Shown: piece after piece, positions 5,545 to 6,470 of the stretch
Layout of the letters: every line of letters begins with the position of its first letter
Numbering within the stretch: the stretch's first letter is position 1
Source: Christensenella sp.
GTDB lineage: Bacteria > Bacillota > Clostridia > Christensenellales > Maliibacteriaceae
NCBI GenBank assembly: GCA_019420085.1
Contig: JAHZHV010000031.1
Location: 1-6,470 of the forward strand
DNA length: 6,470 nucleotides
Direction of reading: 5' to 3'
Program-made: the position numbers and the translations under genes
Notes under the pieces: generated by a model
Told to the model about the DNA's origin: nothing
Databases searched by the model: none
What the model saw: only the letters and a program-made list of their open reading frames with translations

Positions 5545-6470
5545 TTAACGGTTGTCGCGCCGCGCGTCGCGGCGGCGTCCGATCCACTTTTCCAGTTCGA
5601 CGATCGGGATGATCAAAAATGCAAGCGCGACCGCAACGAAAAACTCGGCAAGATTGATATGCTCAAAGCCGAACGCGTTTGCAACCGGCGGGATGTAGAT
5701 GACGGCCGCCGTCAGGACAAAGCTTGCAATGGCAGCCAGCCACAGGAATTTGTTGTGTCCTTTGAGCCGGAACAGACTCTGCGTACGGCTTCGCATGTTG
5801 AAGCTGTGGAAAATTTCCGTCAGGCTCAGCGTGACAAATGCCATTGTCATGCCGTCGGCGCTGGTTTCAATCCGCCAAAGCCCCGATTCCATGAAATGAC
5901 CGATGAAATAGGCGGCCAGCGTCAAAATGGTGACGACGACGCTCTGATAGATGATTGCACGGCCCATGCCGCCTGCAAAGATGCCCTCATGCGGATCGCG
6001 CGGCGGGCGGCGCATGACGTCCGCTTCGGCACGCTCCATGCCAAGGGCGATTGCCGGGAAGCTGTCGGTAATCAGGTTGATCCAGAGAAGATGGACGGGT
6101 TTTAATACCGTAAAGCGCAGCACCGCGGCGGTAAAGACGGTCAAAACCTCGCTTAAATTGGAGGCAAGAAGGAACTGGATGGATTTGCGGATATTGTCAT
6201 AGATGCGCCGGCCTTCGCCGACCGCCGAGACGATCGTGGCAAAGTTGTCGTCCGCAAGAACCATGTCCGCCACGTCCTTTGTCACGTCCGTTCCGGTGAT
6301 GCCCATGCCCACGCCGATATCGGCGCTCTTGATGCTGGGCGCGTCGTTTACGCCGTCGCCGGTCATGGCGGTGACGGAGCCGTGCTTGCGCCAGGCGTTC
6401 ACTATGCGGGTCTTGTGCTCGGGCTGCACGCGGGCGTAGACGCTGATGTCCTTGAACTGGCGGTCAAACT
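5545..6470 (-). CDS. Calcium-transporting P-type ATPase (PMCA/SERCA-like), C-terminal 307 residues
   Basis: Integral membrane pump that uses ATP to expel Ca2+ from the cytoplasm. The gene enters from the right edge, so the N-terminal half, including the phosphorylated DKTGT site and the M4 PEGL motif, is outside. Visible in fragment numbering: the end of the P domain with VYARVQPEHK, the hinge motif TGDGVNDAP (36-44), GTDVTKDVADMVLADDNFATIV, then the C-terminal membrane domain of six segments. Cation-site residues are present in SERCA-like form: N104 and E107 (NLSEV, M5), N131, T134 and D135 (WINLITD, M6) and E218 (LTEIFHSFN, M8). The C-terminus ends with VELEKWIGRRRDARRDNR and has no long regulatory tail. 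The stop at 5545-5547 is followed by a strong terminator, so this is the end of its transcript. A Mn2+- or Na+-pumping relative is the alternative. Confidence 0.94.
   Translation of the reverse strand, partial: FDRQFKDISVYARVQPEHKTRIVNAWRKHGSVTAMTGDGVNDAPSIKSADIGVGMGITGTDVTKDVADMVLADDNFATIVSAVGEGRRIYDNIRKSIQFLLASNLSEVLTVFTAAVLRFTVLKPVHLLWINLITDSFPAIALGMERAEADVMRRPPRDPHEGIFAGGMGRAIIYQSVVVTILTLAAYFIGHFMESGLWRIETSADGMTMAFVTLSLTEIFHSFNMRSRTQSLFRLKGHNKFLWLAAIASFVLTAAVIYIPPVANAFGFEHINLAEFFVAVALAFLIIPIVELEKWIGRRRDARRDNR

Overview
The window looks like a stretch of chromosome from a high-GC member of the Clostridia (Firmicutes), probably gut-associated. The basis is the gene set (an AGCS amino-acid carrier, a DUF2961/GH172 protein, RNase Z, a CCA-adding enzyme and a PMCA-like Ca2+-ATPase), the strong AGGAGG-type ribosome binding sites and the GC-rich codon use. 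The genus cannot be fixed from the sequence alone. Nearly everything is on the minus strand, so the biological reading order is right to left.

From the right edge: the 3' part of a P-type Ca2+-ATPase (5545 to the edge) ends at a strong hairpin terminator (5483-5514). A short promoter region follows, then ribonuclease Z (4490-5410), whose stop overlaps by four bases (ATGA) the start of a class II tRNA nucleotidyltransferase (3201-4493). RNase Z cuts the 3' trailer of tRNA precursors that lack an encoded CCA, and the nucleotidyltransferase then adds or repairs the CCA end. These two genes therefore form a compact, translationally coupled tRNA 3'-end maturation unit.

Next is an AT-rich island (about 2240-3160) that differs clearly in composition from its flanks. 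It holds one plus-strand gene for a 110-residue multi-spanning membrane protein of unknown function, with its own extended -10 promoter, ribosome binding site and terminator. Upstream of that gene lie roughly 350 bases with no convincing gene and only small repeats.

To the left, on the minus strand again, are a DUF2961 (glycoside hydrolase family 172) protein (1117-2226) with a good promoter, a 159-base gap containing a small dyad, and the N-terminal two thirds of an alanine/glycine:cation symporter running off the left edge.

Most of the window is ordinary core metabolism. The parts most worth a second look are the coupled rnz-cca pair, the AT-rich island with its orphan membrane protein, the GH172 protein of unknown substrate, and a SERCA-like set of calcium ligands in the ATPase. 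I did not find CRISPR, tRNA/rRNA genes, insertion sequences or a defence-system signature.
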